Part shown: positions 23,550-34,153 of the stretch, piece after piece
How positions within the stretch are numbered: position 1 is the first letter of the stretch
Layout of the letters: the number at the start of each line of letters is the position of its first letter
DNA from: Microbacterium sp. Gd 4-13
Lineage (GTDB): Bacteria; Actinomycetota; Actinomycetes; Actinomycetales; Microbacteriaceae
DNA length: 64,000 bases
Assembly: GCF_003095395.1 (NCBI RefSeq)
Contig: NZ_QEIJ01000002.1
Span: forward strand, 434,001 to 498,000
Reading direction: 5' to 3'
Program-made: the position numbers and the translations under genes
The notes under the pieces: model-generated
Seen by the model: only the letters and a program-made list of their open reading frames with translations
What the model was told of the DNA's origin: nothing
Database searches by the model: none

Positions 23550-24083
23550 TCAGAGCGTGCTCGGAGCCTCGCCCGCACCCTGCGTCTTGGTCTGACCCTC
23601 GTGCTCCTCGAAGCGCGCGAACGCCTCCTGCACGAGACGCTCGGCCTCGGCCGCGCCCGCCCACTCGTCGACCTTGACCCACTTGTTTGGCTCGAGGTCC
23701 TTGTAGTGCTCGAAGAAGTGGCCGATCTCGTTGCGGAGCTCCTCGGCGATGTCGCCGACGTCCTGGATGTGCGCCCAGCGGGGATCCTTCGACAGCACGG
23801 CGACGACCTTGTCGTCGCCGCCCGCCTCGTCGCTCATCTTCAGAACGGCGACGGGGCGAACCTTCGCGACGACGCCCGGGTAGATGTCGTGGTCGAGCAG
23901 CACGAGCACGTCGAGCGGGTCGCCGTCCTCACCGAGGGTGTTCTCGAAGAAGCCGTAGTTGGTGGGGTAGCCGAAGGCGGTGAAGAGGATGCGGTCGAGG
24001 AACACGCGCCCCGTGCCGTGGTCGACCTCGTACTTCACGCGGCTGCCGCGCGGGATCTCGATGACGGCGTCGTACGCACCCAT
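23550..24083 (-). CDS. ppa: Inorganic pyrophosphatase
   Basis: Hydrolyses diphosphate to phosphate, pulling biosynthetic reactions forward. A type I soluble enzyme: YEVDHGTGRVFLDR near the start, YPTNYGFFENTLGEDGDPLD with the metal-binding Asp cluster, DHDIYPG and KDPRWAHIQDVGD. The 177-residue length is close to the bacterial family. The ATG at 24083 lies ~62 bases from the divergently read side of the esterase end. Cytoplasmic housekeeping gene. Confidence 0.97.
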   Translation of the reverse strand: MGAYDAVIEIPRGSRVKYEVDHGTGRVFLDRILFTAFGYPTNYGFFENTLGEDGDPLDVLVLLDHDIYPGVVAKVRPVAVLKMSDEAGGDDKVVAVLSKDPRWAHIQDVGDIAEELRNEIGHFFEHYKDLEPNKWVKVDEWAGAAEAERLVQEAFARFEEHEGQTKTQGAGEAPSTL

Positions 24084-24145
24084 GCTCGTGCTCCTTAGAT
24101 CAGTGGATTTCCGCCGCCCAGCCTAGTGCGGCCGACTGTCGTCTC

Positions 24146-25120
24146 TCAGGCGGCGAACGACTCGGCGATGACGCCGATCGCGCGCTCGCGGTCTTCGGGT
24201 CCGCCGCCCTCGTGCCCGTTGTAGGGCCACACGTCGATCGTCTTGTCGGCCGAGGCGTTGACGTTGAACCCGGCGAAGACCGTCGACGGCGGGCAGATCG
24301 GGTCCATCAGCGCGACGGAGTAGTGGATGCGGGTGCGCACCCGCCGAGCGAAGTTGACCCCGTCGACGTACGACAGCGTGCGGGCGACCTGCTCGACGCG
24401 CGACCGCTGCGAGGTGAGGTACCCCGCGATCTCGGAGTAGGGCGCGGCATCCGTGATGAGCGTCGCGCGCGCGGCGTCGGACAGGAAGGGCACGAAGGCG
24501 ACGGCCGCGCTCACGTCGGGTCGGAGCGCCGCGGCGGCGATCGCCTGGGCGCCGCCCTGGCTGCCCCCGACGACGGCCACACGATCGGGGTCGATGCCCG
24601 GCAGGTCGCGCGCGATGTCGACGGCTCGAACGGCATCGGTGAGCAGGCGGCGGTAGTAGTAGGTGCGCGGGTCTTCGATGCCTCGCGTCATGACCCCCGG
24701 GTGCGCGGGCGCCGAGCCGTGCGGGTCGGGGGTCGCGCCGACCGCCGATCCGCGTCCGGCGCCCTGACCTCGCACGTCCATCACCAGGTGCGCCCACCCC
24801 GAGGCCGCGGCCCACAGGTGGGTGATCGGGCGCCCGCGTCCGCTGCCGTATCCGGCGTACTCGATCACGACCGGCAGCGGCTCGTCGGCGTCGGCCGGCG
24901 TCACGAGCCAGGCGCGCACCGGATCGCCGGCGTAGCCGCTGAAGGTGACGTCCGAGACCCTCACGCGCCGCATCCCCGTCTCCGCCGTCTCGAGCACGGT
25001 CGGGGTGGCACGGTCGGCCGCCTCTTGGAGGGTCTGCGCCCAGAAGTCGTCGAAATCCGCCGGATCTTCGACATCGGACTGGAACGTACGCAGCTCGGAG
25101 AGCGGGCGATCGGTGAGCAT
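24146..25120 (-). CDS. Acetyl xylan esterase / cephalosporin-C deacetylase family hydrolase
   Basis: An alpha/beta hydrolase of the AXE1 family, which removes acetyl groups from xylan or related oligosaccharides. The start at ATG 25120 (MLTDRPLSELRTF) matches the family N-terminus; frames open further upstream are not credible. Seen motifs are the oxyanion-region EYAGYGSGRG, DVRGQGAGRG, the nucleophile VVGGSQGGAQA, FVPFLSD, MDPICPPSTVFA with the acidic residue and the late His in YNGHEGGG. No signal peptide, so it acts in the cytoplasm. 324 residues, full length. Confidence 0.9.
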   Translation of the reverse strand: MLTDRPLSELRTFQSDVEDPADFDDFWAQTLQEAADRATPTVLETAETGMRRVRVSDVTFSGYAGDPVRAWLVTPADADEPLPVVIEYAGYGSGRGRPITHLWAAASGWAHLVMDVRGQGAGRGSAVGATPDPHGSAPAHPGVMTRGIEDPRTYYYRRLLTDAVRAVDIARDLPGIDPDRVAVVGGSQGGAQAIAAAALRPDVSAAVAFVPFLSDAARATLITDAAPYSEIAGYLTSQRSRVEQVARTLSYVDGVNFARRVRTRIHYSVALMDPICPPSTVFAGFNVNASADKTIDVWPYNGHEGGGPEDRERAIGVIAESFAA

Positions 25121-25175
25121 GCCTACATCTAACCGTGGGCTCGACCCGGGGGTGTGTTGCGCGGTCGCGCGCCGT

Positions 25176-25259
25176 AATTCAGGCTGATCGCGCCGCCCGG
25201 CGCCGGCCGGCCCGCGATCCCGGCGATGCGCCCGAGGGCCGCCCCATCCAGCCTGAGTT
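25176..25259. repeat. Imperfect inverted repeat in the esterase-tilS gap
   Basis: aattcaggctg (25176-25186) and cagcctgagtt (25249-25259) form arms of an imperfect, widely spaced inverted repeat within the ~205-bp intergenic region. The GC-rich sequence between may fold further. The rest of the gap shows no gene. Confidence 0.35.
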
Positions 25260-25325
25260 GGTGCGGGAGGCCGGTTGCCCCGGCCGTGCGTCGTGGGCGC
25301 GCGAGCGGGCCGGTACCGTGAGCGG

Positions 25326-26336
25326 ATGCCCGTTCGTCCGAGCCTCGACCCCGCGGTCGCCGACGTGCGCCGTGCCGTGCGCACTGCGCTGCAGACCTCC
25401 CGCCCCGCATCCGTCGTCGTCGCCCTCTCGGGCGGACCCGACTCGCTCGCGCTCGCCGCGGCCGTCGCCTTCGAGGCGCCCAAGCTCGGCATCGCCGCCA
25501 CGGCGGTCACCGTCGATCACGGGCTGCAGGAGGGATCGGCGGATGCTGCGGAACGCGCCGCCGCCGCCGCTCGCGCTCTCGGCCTCGACGCCGTGGTGGT
25601 CGCCGTGCAGGTGGGTGCCGAGGGCGGCCCCGAAGCATCCGCCCGCCGCGCCCGCTACGCCGCGCTCTCGCACGCCGCCCGCGAGCGCGGCGCCGAGGCG
25701 GTGCTGCTCGGGCACACCCTCGACGACCAGGCCGAGACGGTGCTGCTCGGGCTGGCGCGAGGATCCGGGGCCTCGAGCCTCATGGGCATGGCGCCCGAGC
25801 GGGTCGACGACTCCGGACGGTGGTGGCGTCCGCTGCTCGGGGTGCGTCGTGCGACGACGGTGGCCGCGTGCGCGGCGGAGGGGCTCGATCCCTGGCACGA
25901 CCCCCACAACGCCGAGCCCCGCTTCTCCCGGGTGCGGGTGCGCGAGCGCGTGCTGCCCGTGCTCGAGGCCGAGCTGGGCCCCGGCATCGCCGAGGCGCTC
26001 GCGCGCACCGCCGAGCAGCTGCGCGAAGACGCCGAGGCCTTCGCCGAGATGATCGACGAGACGATCGAAGACATCGTCGAGCACGCGGAGGCGGGCATCT
26101 CGGTCTCGGCCGCGGCGCTGGCCGCGAATCCGGCGGCGCTGCGCCACCGCATCATCCGCCTCGTCGTCTCGAGCGAGTTCGGCGAGAGCCTCACGCGGTC
26201 GCAGACGCTCGATGTCGCGCGTCTCGCCACCGACTGGGCGGGGCAGGGTCCGATCGATCTGCCCGGCTGCTCGGCACGCCGCATCGGCGGGCGGATCGTG
26301 TTCGCGGCCACGGGGCACGCCCCGGCCAGCGCCTAA
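25326..26336 (+). CDS. tilS: tRNA(Ile)-lysidine synthetase
   Basis: Converts the wobble cytidine of tRNA-Ile(CAU) to lysidine, using ATP and lysine. The PP-loop SGGPDSLALA follows VVVALSG about 30 residues in; later motifs are VDHGLQEGSADAAER, ARYAAL, LLGHTLDDQAETVLLGLARGSG and a WWRPLLGVRR segment. At 336 residues it has the shorter C-terminus seen in actinobacteria. The ATG at 25326 is chosen over an upstream frame. Start of the conserved tilS-hpt-ftsH cluster. Confidence 0.95.
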   Translation: MPVRPSLDPAVADVRRAVRTALQTSRPASVVVALSGGPDSLALAAAVAFEAPKLGIAATAVTVDHGLQEGSADAAERAAAAARALGLDAVVVAVQVGAEGGPEASARRARYAALSHAARERGAEAVLLGHTLDDQAETVLLGLARGSGASSLMGMAPERVDDSGRWWRPLLGVRRATTVAACAAEGLDPWHDPHNAEPRFSRVRVRERVLPVLEAELGPGIAEALARTAEQLREDAEAFAEMIDETIEDIVEHAEAGISVSAAALAANPAALRHRIIRLVVSSEFGESLTRSQTLDVARLATDWAGQGPIDLPGCSARRIGGRIVFAATGHAPASA

Positions 26337-26345
26337 ACTCGATCC

Positions 26346-26897
26346 ATGCGCGCCGACCAGATCTCTGACGACATCACCGAGGTACTGATCACCGAGGAGC
26401 AGATCCAAGACAAACTGGCCGAGCTCGCCGAGCAGGTCGCCCGCGACTACGAGGGCGAGAACCTCCTCCTCGTCGGTGTGCTGAAGGGCGCGGTCATGGT
26501 CATGGCCGACTTCGCGCGCCACCTCCCGCTGCACATCCAGATGGACTGGATGGCGGTGTCGTCGTACGGCACGGGTACGCGCTCGAGCGGTGTCGTGCAG
26601 ATCCGCAAAGACCTCGACACCGACCTCCATGGGCGCCATGTGCTCATCGTGGAGGACATCATCGACTCGGGCCTCACCCTCAGTTGGCTGCTCGAGAACT
26701 TCGCCTCGCGGGGGGCGGAGTCGATCGAGGTGCTGGCGCTTCTGCGCAAGCCCGACGCGATGAAGGTGGAGGTCGACTGCCGCTACGTCGGGTTCGACAT
26801 CCCCAACGAGTTCGTCATCGGCTACGGCCTCGACTACGCCGAGAAGTACCGCAACCTGCGCGACGTCGCGGTGCTCGCGCCGCACGTCTACAGCTGA
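26346..26897 (+). CDS. hpt: Hypoxanthine phosphoribosyltransferase
   Basis: Salvages hypoxanthine and guanine with PRPP. It has the family loop VGVLKGAVMVMADFARHL near residue 45, the PRPP-binding VLIVEDIIDSGLTL (~100-113) and the FDIPNEFVIGYGLDYAEKYR close. 183 residues, full length. It begins ten bases after tilS and precedes ftsH, as in most actinobacteria. Confidence 0.97.
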   Translation: MRADQISDDITEVLITEEQIQDKLAELAEQVARDYEGENLLLVGVLKGAVMVMADFARHLPLHIQMDWMAVSSYGTGTRSSGVVQIRKDLDTDLHGRHVLIVEDIIDSGLTLSWLLENFASRGAESIEVLALLRKPDAMKVEVDCRYVGFDIPNEFVIGYGLDYAEKYRNLRDVAVLAPHVYS

Positions 26898-27011
26898 GGC
26901 GCGTACGCCGTGGGCGAATGCACAGTCCGCCCATAGAGACCCCGCTGTACCCTGATTTCACCGTAAACCGGTGGAATCCTGACGAAAGGGGCCCGGGCGT
27001 CGCCCCGCACC

Positions 27012-29015
<2,004 letters not shown>

Positions 29016-29024
29016 GCCCGGCCG

Positions 29025-29696
29025 ATGACCGTCGACCGGGAGCGCGTGCGCTCTCTTGTCAGGGAGCTGCTCGAAGCGATCGGCGAAGACCCCGAGCGAC
29101 CGGGGCTGCGCCAGACGCCCGAGCGGGTGGCCGACGCCTACGGAGAGTTCTTCGCAGGGGTCGGTGAGGATGCTGCGGCTCCGCTCGCGCACACGATCTC
29201 GATCTCGCGGGGTCCGGCGCCCGAGACCGTACCGTCGGGCGCGGTGATGCTGCGCGGGGTCGACTTCCGTTCGATCTGCGAGCACCACCTGCTGCCGTTC
29301 CGCGGGGTGGCGCACCTCGCCTACCTTCCGGGGGAGCAGGTCGTCGGCCTCGGCGCCCTGTCGAAGGTCGTCGAGGTGCTCGCCGCTCGCCCGCAGGTGC
29401 AGGAGCGCCTCGGCGAGCAGATCGCCGACACGATCGCAGCGTCGCTCGACGCGCGCGGGGTGCTCGTCGTGCTCGACGCCTCGCACGAGTGCGTCACGAT
29501 GCGCGGTGCGCAGCAGAAGAACGCCACCACCGTGACGATCGCCGCCCGAGGCGAACTGGCAGACCCCGCCGCGCGCGCCGAGCTCATCGCGCTGATCTCC
29601 CTTCGACAGGCTCAGGGACCGCAGGTGCAGGCTCAGGGACCGCAGGTGCAGGCTCCGGGGCCGCAGGTGCACGCTCAGGGACCGGAGGCGACGTGA
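29025..29696 (+). CDS. folE: GTP cyclohydrolase I with repeat-extended C-terminus
   Basis: First enzyme of folate synthesis, making dihydroneopterin triphosphate from GTP. Typical motifs: LRQTPERVADAYGEFFAG, the zinc-binding region FRSICEHHLLPFRGVAHLAY, KVVEVLAARPQVQERLGEQI and the late zinc Cys in DASHECVTMRGAQQ. The enzyme should end near ALISL; here ~28 extra residues made of a seven-residue QAQGPQV-type repeat follow, coded by four 21-bp repeats. The stop overlaps the folP GTG (GTGA). Confidence 0.95.
   Translation: MTVDRERVRSLVRELLEAIGEDPERPGLRQTPERVADAYGEFFAGVGEDAAAPLAHTISISRGPAPETVPSGAVMLRGVDFRSICEHHLLPFRGVAHLAYLPGEQVVGLGALSKVVEVLAARPQVQERLGEQIADTIAASLDARGVLVVLDASHECVTMRGAQQKNATTVTIAARGELADPAARAELIALISLRQAQGPQVQAQGPQVQAPGPQVHAQGPEAT
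29607..29690 (+). repeat. Four tandem 21-bp repeats in the 3' end of folE
   Basis: Units at 29607, 29628, 29649 and 29670, consensus caggctcagggaccgcaggt plus g. The first two are identical; the third and fourth diverge. Each codes seven residues, so copy-number change keeps the frame. The unit contains the caggctcaggga motif I recognise as a common dispersed repeat in Microbacteriaceae. Confidence 0.85.
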
Positions 29697-30511
29697 CGCT
29701 CATCATGGGGATCGTCAACGTCACCCCCGACTCGTTCAGCGACGGCGGCCGCTACGTCGACCCCGACGTCGCCATCGGTCACGGCGTCCGGCTGCGCGCC
29801 GAGGGCGCTCACATCCTCGACATCGGCGGTGAGTCGACCCGACCGGGAGCAGAGCGGGTCGCCCCGCGGGTCGAGCAGCAACGCGTGCTGCCGGTGATCG
29901 AGGCGCTCGCCGCCGCCGGTGCCGTCGTCAGCATCGACACTCTGAACGCCGACACGGCCCACGCGGCGATCGCGGCCGGAGCCCGCATCGTCAACGACGT
30001 CTCGGGCGGACTCGCCGATCCGGCCATGCTCGAAACGGTGGCCGTGACCGACGCCGACATCGTGCTGGGGCACTGGCGTGGCCCGTCGGCCGACATGTAC
30101 GCCCGCGCCGACTATGTCGACCTCGTGCGCGAACTCTCGGCCGAGCTGATCGAGCGCGTCGACGCGGCCGTCGCCGCCGGCATCGCCCCGAGCCGGATCG
30201 TGCTCGATCCGGGAATCGGTTTCGGCAAACGGGGGCCCCAGAATTGGGAGACCCTCCGCGCCCTGCCCCAGCTCGTGGGCCTGGGCCCACGGGTGCTCGT
30301 CGGCACCAGTCGCAAGAGGTTCCTGGGCGAGGCGCTCGGCGACGACGCATCCCTGGCTCGTCGCGATCTCGCGACCGCCGTCACCAGCGCGCTGTCCGCG
30401 CGCGATGGAGCCTGGGCTGTGCGGGTGCACGACGTCGCCGCCACCCGAGACGCACTCCGCGTCGCGGCGCTCTGGTCGGATGAGAACCTGGAGGGAATAT
30501 GGACCCCGTAG
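29693..30511 (+). CDS. folP: Dihydropteroate synthase
   Basis: Condenses pterin diphosphate with p-aminobenzoate; the sulfonamide target. The GTG at 29693 gives MTLIMGIVNVTPDSFSDGGR, the family start. Other motifs are ILDIGGESTRPGAE, VSIDTLNADTAHAA, ARIVNDVSGG, VLDPGIGFGKRGPQNWE and VGTSRKRFLGE. 272 residues. It overlaps folE by four bases and folB by thirteen, showing tight coupling. Confidence 0.96.
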   Translation: MTLIMGIVNVTPDSFSDGGRYVDPDVAIGHGVRLRAEGAHILDIGGESTRPGAERVAPRVEQQRVLPVIEALAAAGAVVSIDTLNADTAHAAIAAGARIVNDVSGGLADPAMLETVAVTDADIVLGHWRGPSADMYARADYVDLVRELSAELIERVDAAVAAGIAPSRIVLDPGIGFGKRGPQNWETLRALPQLVGLGPRVLVGTSRKRFLGEALGDDASLARRDLATAVTSALSARDGAWAVRVHDVAATRDALRVAALWSDENLEGIWTP

Positions 30512-30906
30512 ACGAGATCACCCTGACCGGCGTGCGCGCGTGGGGTCACCACGGCGTGTACGACGACGAACGCGCGCAGGGTCAGGAGTTCGTCGTCGAC
30601 CTCACGCTGCGGATCGACACCGCCCCTGCCGCAGCATCCGACGACGTCGTCGACACGGTTCACTACGGCGAACTGGCCGAGCGGATCGTGGCGCTCGTCG
30701 GCGCGGATCCCGTGAACCTCCTCGAGACCCTCGCCGCGCGGATCGCCGACGACGCGCTGACCGCCCCCCGCGTCGAGCAGGCCGTCGTCACGGTCCACAA
30801 GCCGTCGGCGCCGATCACGGTGCCGTTCGCCGACGTGTCGGTGACGATCCGCCGTACGCGGCCCGCCCCCCGCGCCCTGCCGTTCGGATTCGGAGTCGCG
30901 CCGTGA
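30499..30906 (+). CDS. folB: Dihydroneopterin aldolase
   Basis: Cleaves dihydroneopterin in the folate pathway. The start ITLTGVRAWGHHGVYDDERA and VDLTLRIDT, then TVHYGELAERIVALV and a C-terminal VTVHKPSAPI strand are typical of FolB. 135 residues. The GTGA/ATGA-type overlaps with folP before and folK after mark one operon. Confidence 0.95.
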   Translation: MDPVDEITLTGVRAWGHHGVYDDERAQGQEFVVDLTLRIDTAPAAASDDVVDTVHYGELAERIVALVGADPVNLLETLAARIADDALTAPRVEQAVVTVHKPSAPITVPFADVSVTIRRTRPAPRALPFGFGVAP

Positions 30907-31412
30907 GCGACGTCGCCGTCGAGGGCCGGCCGCAACCCGCCATCGCCGTCGTAGCTCTGGGCGCGAACCTCGGCGACCGCGAGGCGACCCTCGATGCCGC
31001 GCTGACCGACCTCGCGGCACTGCCGCTGACCGACCGGGTGCGCACCTCTGCCGTCATGGAGACGGTGGCGGTCACCACGAGCGGGCCGGATGCTGAGGCG
31101 CCGCGCTATCTCAATTCCGTCGCTCTGGTCGCGACCCGGCTCGCCCCGTCGGTGCTGCTGACCTACCTGCACCGGATCGAGGCCCGCCACGGACGCGAAC
31201 GGGGGGAGCGGTGGGCCGATCGCACTCTCGACCTCGATCTCGTCTCGTACGCAACGGTGGTGTCGGACGACGCCCGGCTGGTCCTTCCTCACCCGCGCGC
31301 CGCCGAGCGCGAGTTCGTGCTCGCTCCGTGGCACGAGGTGGACCCGGAGGCGGAGCTCCCCGGCGTCGGGCGCGTCGAAGATCTCCTCGCCGATCTTCGA
31401 GCAGACCGGTGA
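30903..31412 (+). CDS. folK: 2-amino-4-hydroxy-6-hydroxymethyldihydropteridine diphosphokinase
   Basis: Pyrophosphorylates the pterin before FolP. The start is the GTG at 30903, overlapping the folB stop. Motifs: VVALGANLGDREATL, YLNSVALVATRL, HRIEARHGRERGERWADRTL and DLDLVSYA, then PHPRAAEREFVLAPWHEVDP. 169 residues. This completes folE-P-B-K as an overlapping set. Confidence 0.96.
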   Translation: MSDVAVEGRPQPAIAVVALGANLGDREATLDAALTDLAALPLTDRVRTSAVMETVAVTTSGPDAEAPRYLNSVALVATRLAPSVLLTYLHRIEARHGRERGERWADRTLDLDLVSYATVVSDDARLVLPHPRAAEREFVLAPWHEVDPEAELPGVGRVEDLLADLRADR

Positions 31413-31891
31413 AGCGCACCGGCGCGGGAGTTCTCGTCGGTGCGGCCATTCTCGGCATCGTCGTGGGGTTCGTGCTCGACACCGCGCTGAGCTCGGCGGG
31501 TCGGCCGACGTTCGCACCGGCCGTGACGCTGCCGATCCTTCTCCTCCTGGTGGGAGGAGCCGTGATCGCGCTCGCCATCCCGATCCGGCGGGCCACCCGC
31601 GGGCTCGCCACCACCGCTGTCAATCCGTTCCGGGCGCTGCGCATCGCCATCCTGGCGAAGGCGTCGAGCATCGTCGGCGCGGCCATCGGCGGCGTCGCGG
31701 TCGGGCTGCTGCTCTTCCTCTTCACCCGCCCGGTGACCCCCTCGGTAGGCTCGATGGGCACGACGATCGCCACGGTGATCTGCGGCGGCATCCTCGTCGC
31801 CGCGGCGCTGGTCGCCGAGCACCTGTGCACCATCCGGAAGGACGACGATGACGAACAACCCGGAGGCGACTCCGCAGGCGTCGCCCACTGA
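31409..31891 (+). CDS. DUF3180 family membrane protein
   Basis: A 160-residue membrane protein with about four hydrophobic segments (VLVGAAILGIVVGFVLD, LPILLLLVGGAVIALAI, a third near AIGGVAVGLLLFLF and a fourth near VICGGILVAAALV). DUF3180 proteins follow folK in many actinobacteria and have no known function. The start is the GTG at 31409 overlapping the folK stop; its end overlaps the next gene by 44 bases. Confidence 0.85.
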   Translation: MKRTGAGVLVGAAILGIVVGFVLDTALSSAGRPTFAPAVTLPILLLLVGGAVIALAIPIRRATRGLATTAVNPFRALRIAILAKASSIVGAAIGGVAVGLLLFLFTRPVTPSVGSMGTTIATVICGGILVAAALVAEHLCTIRKDDDDEQPGGDSAGVAH

Positions 31892-32456
31892 GCCCACCGA
31901 CGACGCGCGTGTCCGCGAGACGGCGGCCGTTCTCGACGAGGACTCGTTCACCCGCATCATCGAGCCCCGCTCCGATGCTCGCCTGCCGCTCGGCGACGGG
32001 ACGTGGCACCAGCTCGCCCGCGCCTACGTCTGGGTGCAGATCATCTCGACCGGCGTGTTCACCCTCGTCGTGCTCGCGGTGGCGATCGGTCTGCAGCTGT
32101 GGCTCAACCAGCCGTGGACGTGGATCCCGGCCGGCATCGTGCTGCTCGTCTGTCTCTTCTCGCTCGCGATCACGCCGCGTCAGGCGCGTTCGTACGGGTA
32201 CCAGCTGAGGCGCGACGACCTCGTGTTCCGCCGCGGCATCCTCTGGCAGCGCATGGTGGCGGTGCCCTACGGGCGCATGCAGCTGATCGACATCACGCAC
32301 GGTCCCCTCGACCGCGGTTTCGGGATCGCGCAGCTGAAGCTCGTCACCGCCGCAGCCTCCACCGGCGTGACGATCCCGGGCCTGACGCAGAAGGCCGCCG
32401 AGAACCTGCGCGACACCCTCGTCGACGTCGCCGAGACCCGTCGGACCGGCCTGTGA
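31848..32456 (+). CDS. PH-domain (YdbS-like, bPH2) membrane protein
   Basis: A 202-residue protein with a disordered acidic N-terminus, two adjacent membrane helices (~60-105) and a bacterial PH domain: YGYQLRRDDLVFRRGILWQR, VPYGRMQLIDITHGPLDRGF and GIAQLKLVTAAAST. This is the shorter member of the YdbS/YdbT pair; in Bacillus this pair is linked to antimicrobial resistance. It overlaps both neighbours, so it is translated with them. Confidence 0.88.
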   Translation: MTNNPEATPQASPTEPTDDARVRETAAVLDEDSFTRIIEPRSDARLPLGDGTWHQLARAYVWVQIISTGVFTLVVLAVAIGLQLWLNQPWTWIPAGIVLLVCLFSLAITPRQARSYGYQLRRDDLVFRRGILWQRMVAVPYGRMQLIDITHGPLDRGFGIAQLKLVTAAASTGVTIPGLTQKAAENLRDTLVDVAETRRTGL

Positions 32457-34153
32457 GCGAAGCATCCGCCCCGTCCGCGCCCCCGGCAGACGAGGTGCGC
32501 TCGCCGCTCAGCGACGGCGAGTGGCACCGGATGCATCCGCTCACCCCGCTCCTGCGCGGGGGACTGTTCCTGCTCGTGGTCGGGGGTATCGCGATCGCGA
32601 ACCTCCGCGAGCGGCTCGTCGAGTGGCTGCTGCCGGCGTTCGCCCCGGAGTTCGGCGACGGCGAGTTGCCGCCCGACCCGATCGACTACCTCGTCAGCCG
32701 CAACCTGCTCCTCATCGCCCTCCTCGCGGTGCTCGGCACCGTCGTCGTGCTGCTGCTGCTGTTCTCGTTGTCGTGGCGGTTCCACACGTTCCGCATCACC
32801 GACGACGACGTCGAGGTGCGCTCGGGCGTGCTCTTCCGCACCCATCGGCGGGCCCCGCTCGACCGCGTGCAGGGCGTCAACCTGACCCGGCCGCTCGTCG
32901 CGCGTCTGCTCGGGGTCGGGAAGCTCGAGGTCGTCGGGGCCGGCACCGATTCGAACGTGAAGCTCGAGTACCTCTCCACGTCGGACGCCGAGACCATCCG
33001 CGCCGACATCCTGCGGTTGGCCTCGGGCCGACGTCTCGGCGGAAGCGCGGCGGCACGCAGCGGCGGAACCCGCGTGCGGCAGGCCGCCTCGGCGGTCGGA
33101 GCGGGTCTGTCGGGTCTCGTCGATGGTGACGACCAGGGCGACGTCGAGCCCGAGTCGGTGGTGCACATTCCGGCCGGCCGACTCATCGCCTCGCGTTTGC
33201 TCAGCGGCACGACCCTCGTGCTGATCGCGCTCATCGCGGCGATCGTGGTCGGGTCGATCGTCGGATCGATCTGGGTGCTGTTCTCGTTCGTGCCGGCCGT
33301 CCTCGGTTTCGGCGCCTACTACGTGAGGTCGGTCACGCGGGCGCTGCGCTATTCGATCGCTCCCATGCCGAGCGGCACCCGCATCACCTTCGGTCTCTTC
33401 ACGACCGTGAGCGAGACCCTGCCGCCGGGGCGCGTCCACGCCGTCGAGGTGCGCCAGTCGATCTTCTGGCGGCCCTTCGGCTGGTGGTCGATCACGGCCA
33501 ACCGCCTCTCTGGCCGGTCGTCCAGCGACACGAACGCCGATCAGTTCACGACCGTGCTGCCGGTGGGCACACGCGCCGACGTCGAGCGCGTACTCAAGCT
33601 GCTCCTGCCGGCCCTCCCCGACGAGGACTGGCCGTTCGTCTTCGACCAGGGCATCCTCGGCCCCCGTGCCGACGATCCGTACGCGACGACGCCCGCGCGC
33701 GCCCGGCTCCTGCGCCCGCTGTCGTGGCGACGCAACGGCTACCTGCTGACGCCCGACGCGCTCTTCTTGCGCCGGGGTTTCGTCTGGCGCGCGCTCGGCG
33801 TCTTCCCTCTGGCGCGCATGCAGAGCGTCGGGATCGCGCAGGGCCCGGTCGACCGCATGCTGGGCGTGGCGAACCTCACCGCGCACGTGGTCGCCGGATC
33901 GGTGACGACCACCGTGGGGATCCTCGAGCGCGATGATGCGCTGCGAGGATTCCAGGATGCTGCGCACGGGATCGTCGCCGCCTCCGCCGGCGATCGCAGC
34001 CACCGGTGGGCGTCGTCCGAGCCCGATCAGACGCCCGCGGGCGAGCCGGTCGTCGAGCCGGGTGCGGCGCCCGCTGACCCCGCGGCCCCGGCATCTGACC
34101 CCGCGGCCCCGGTCGCCGACCCCGTCGAAGCGCCGGATCGGACTCCCCGATGA
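32453..34153 (+). CDS. PH-domain (YdbT-like) membrane protein, three-repeat
   Basis: The larger partner of the preceding gene, starting at GTG 32453 and 566 residues long. It has two pairs of membrane helices (~38-55/~80-100 and ~245-285) and repeated bPH2 units: FRITDDDVEVRSGVLFRTHR, LDRVQGVNLTRPLVARLLGV; VSETLPPGRVHAVEVRQSIF; and GYLLTPDALFLRRGFVWRAL. The end is a low-complexity Pro/Ala tail. Role in membrane stress is inferred from YdbT. Confidence 0.88.
   Translation: MSEASAPSAPPADEVRSPLSDGEWHRMHPLTPLLRGGLFLLVVGGIAIANLRERLVEWLLPAFAPEFGDGELPPDPIDYLVSRNLLLIALLAVLGTVVVLLLLFSLSWRFHTFRITDDDVEVRSGVLFRTHRRAPLDRVQGVNLTRPLVARLLGVGKLEVVGAGTDSNVKLEYLSTSDAETIRADILRLASGRRLGGSAAARSGGTRVRQAASAVGAGLSGLVDGDDQGDVEPESVVHIPAGRLIASRLLSGTTLVLIALIAAIVVGSIVGSIWVLFSFVPAVLGFGAYYVRSVTRALRYSIAPMPSGTRITFGLFTTVSETLPPGRVHAVEVRQSIFWRPFGWWSITANRLSGRSSSDTNADQFTTVLPVGTRADVERVLKLLLPALPDEDWPFVFDQGILGPRADDPYATTPARARLLRPLSWRRNGYLLTPDALFLRRGFVWRALGVFPLARMQSVGIAQGPVDRMLGVANLTAHVVAGSVTTTVGILERDDALRGFQDAAHGIVAASAGDRSHRWASSEPDQTPAGEPVVEPGAAPADPAAPASDPAAPVADPVEAPDRTPR

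Noticed and set aside
25179..26885. A 568-codon frame antisense to tilS and hpt
   Set aside because: Covers two well supported genes on the other strand and has only low-complexity Arg/Asp/Glu content.
29607..29690. Four direct repeats that might suggest a CRISPR array
   Set aside because: Units are contiguous 21-mers without spacers, in frame within folE; no cas genes anywhere in the window.
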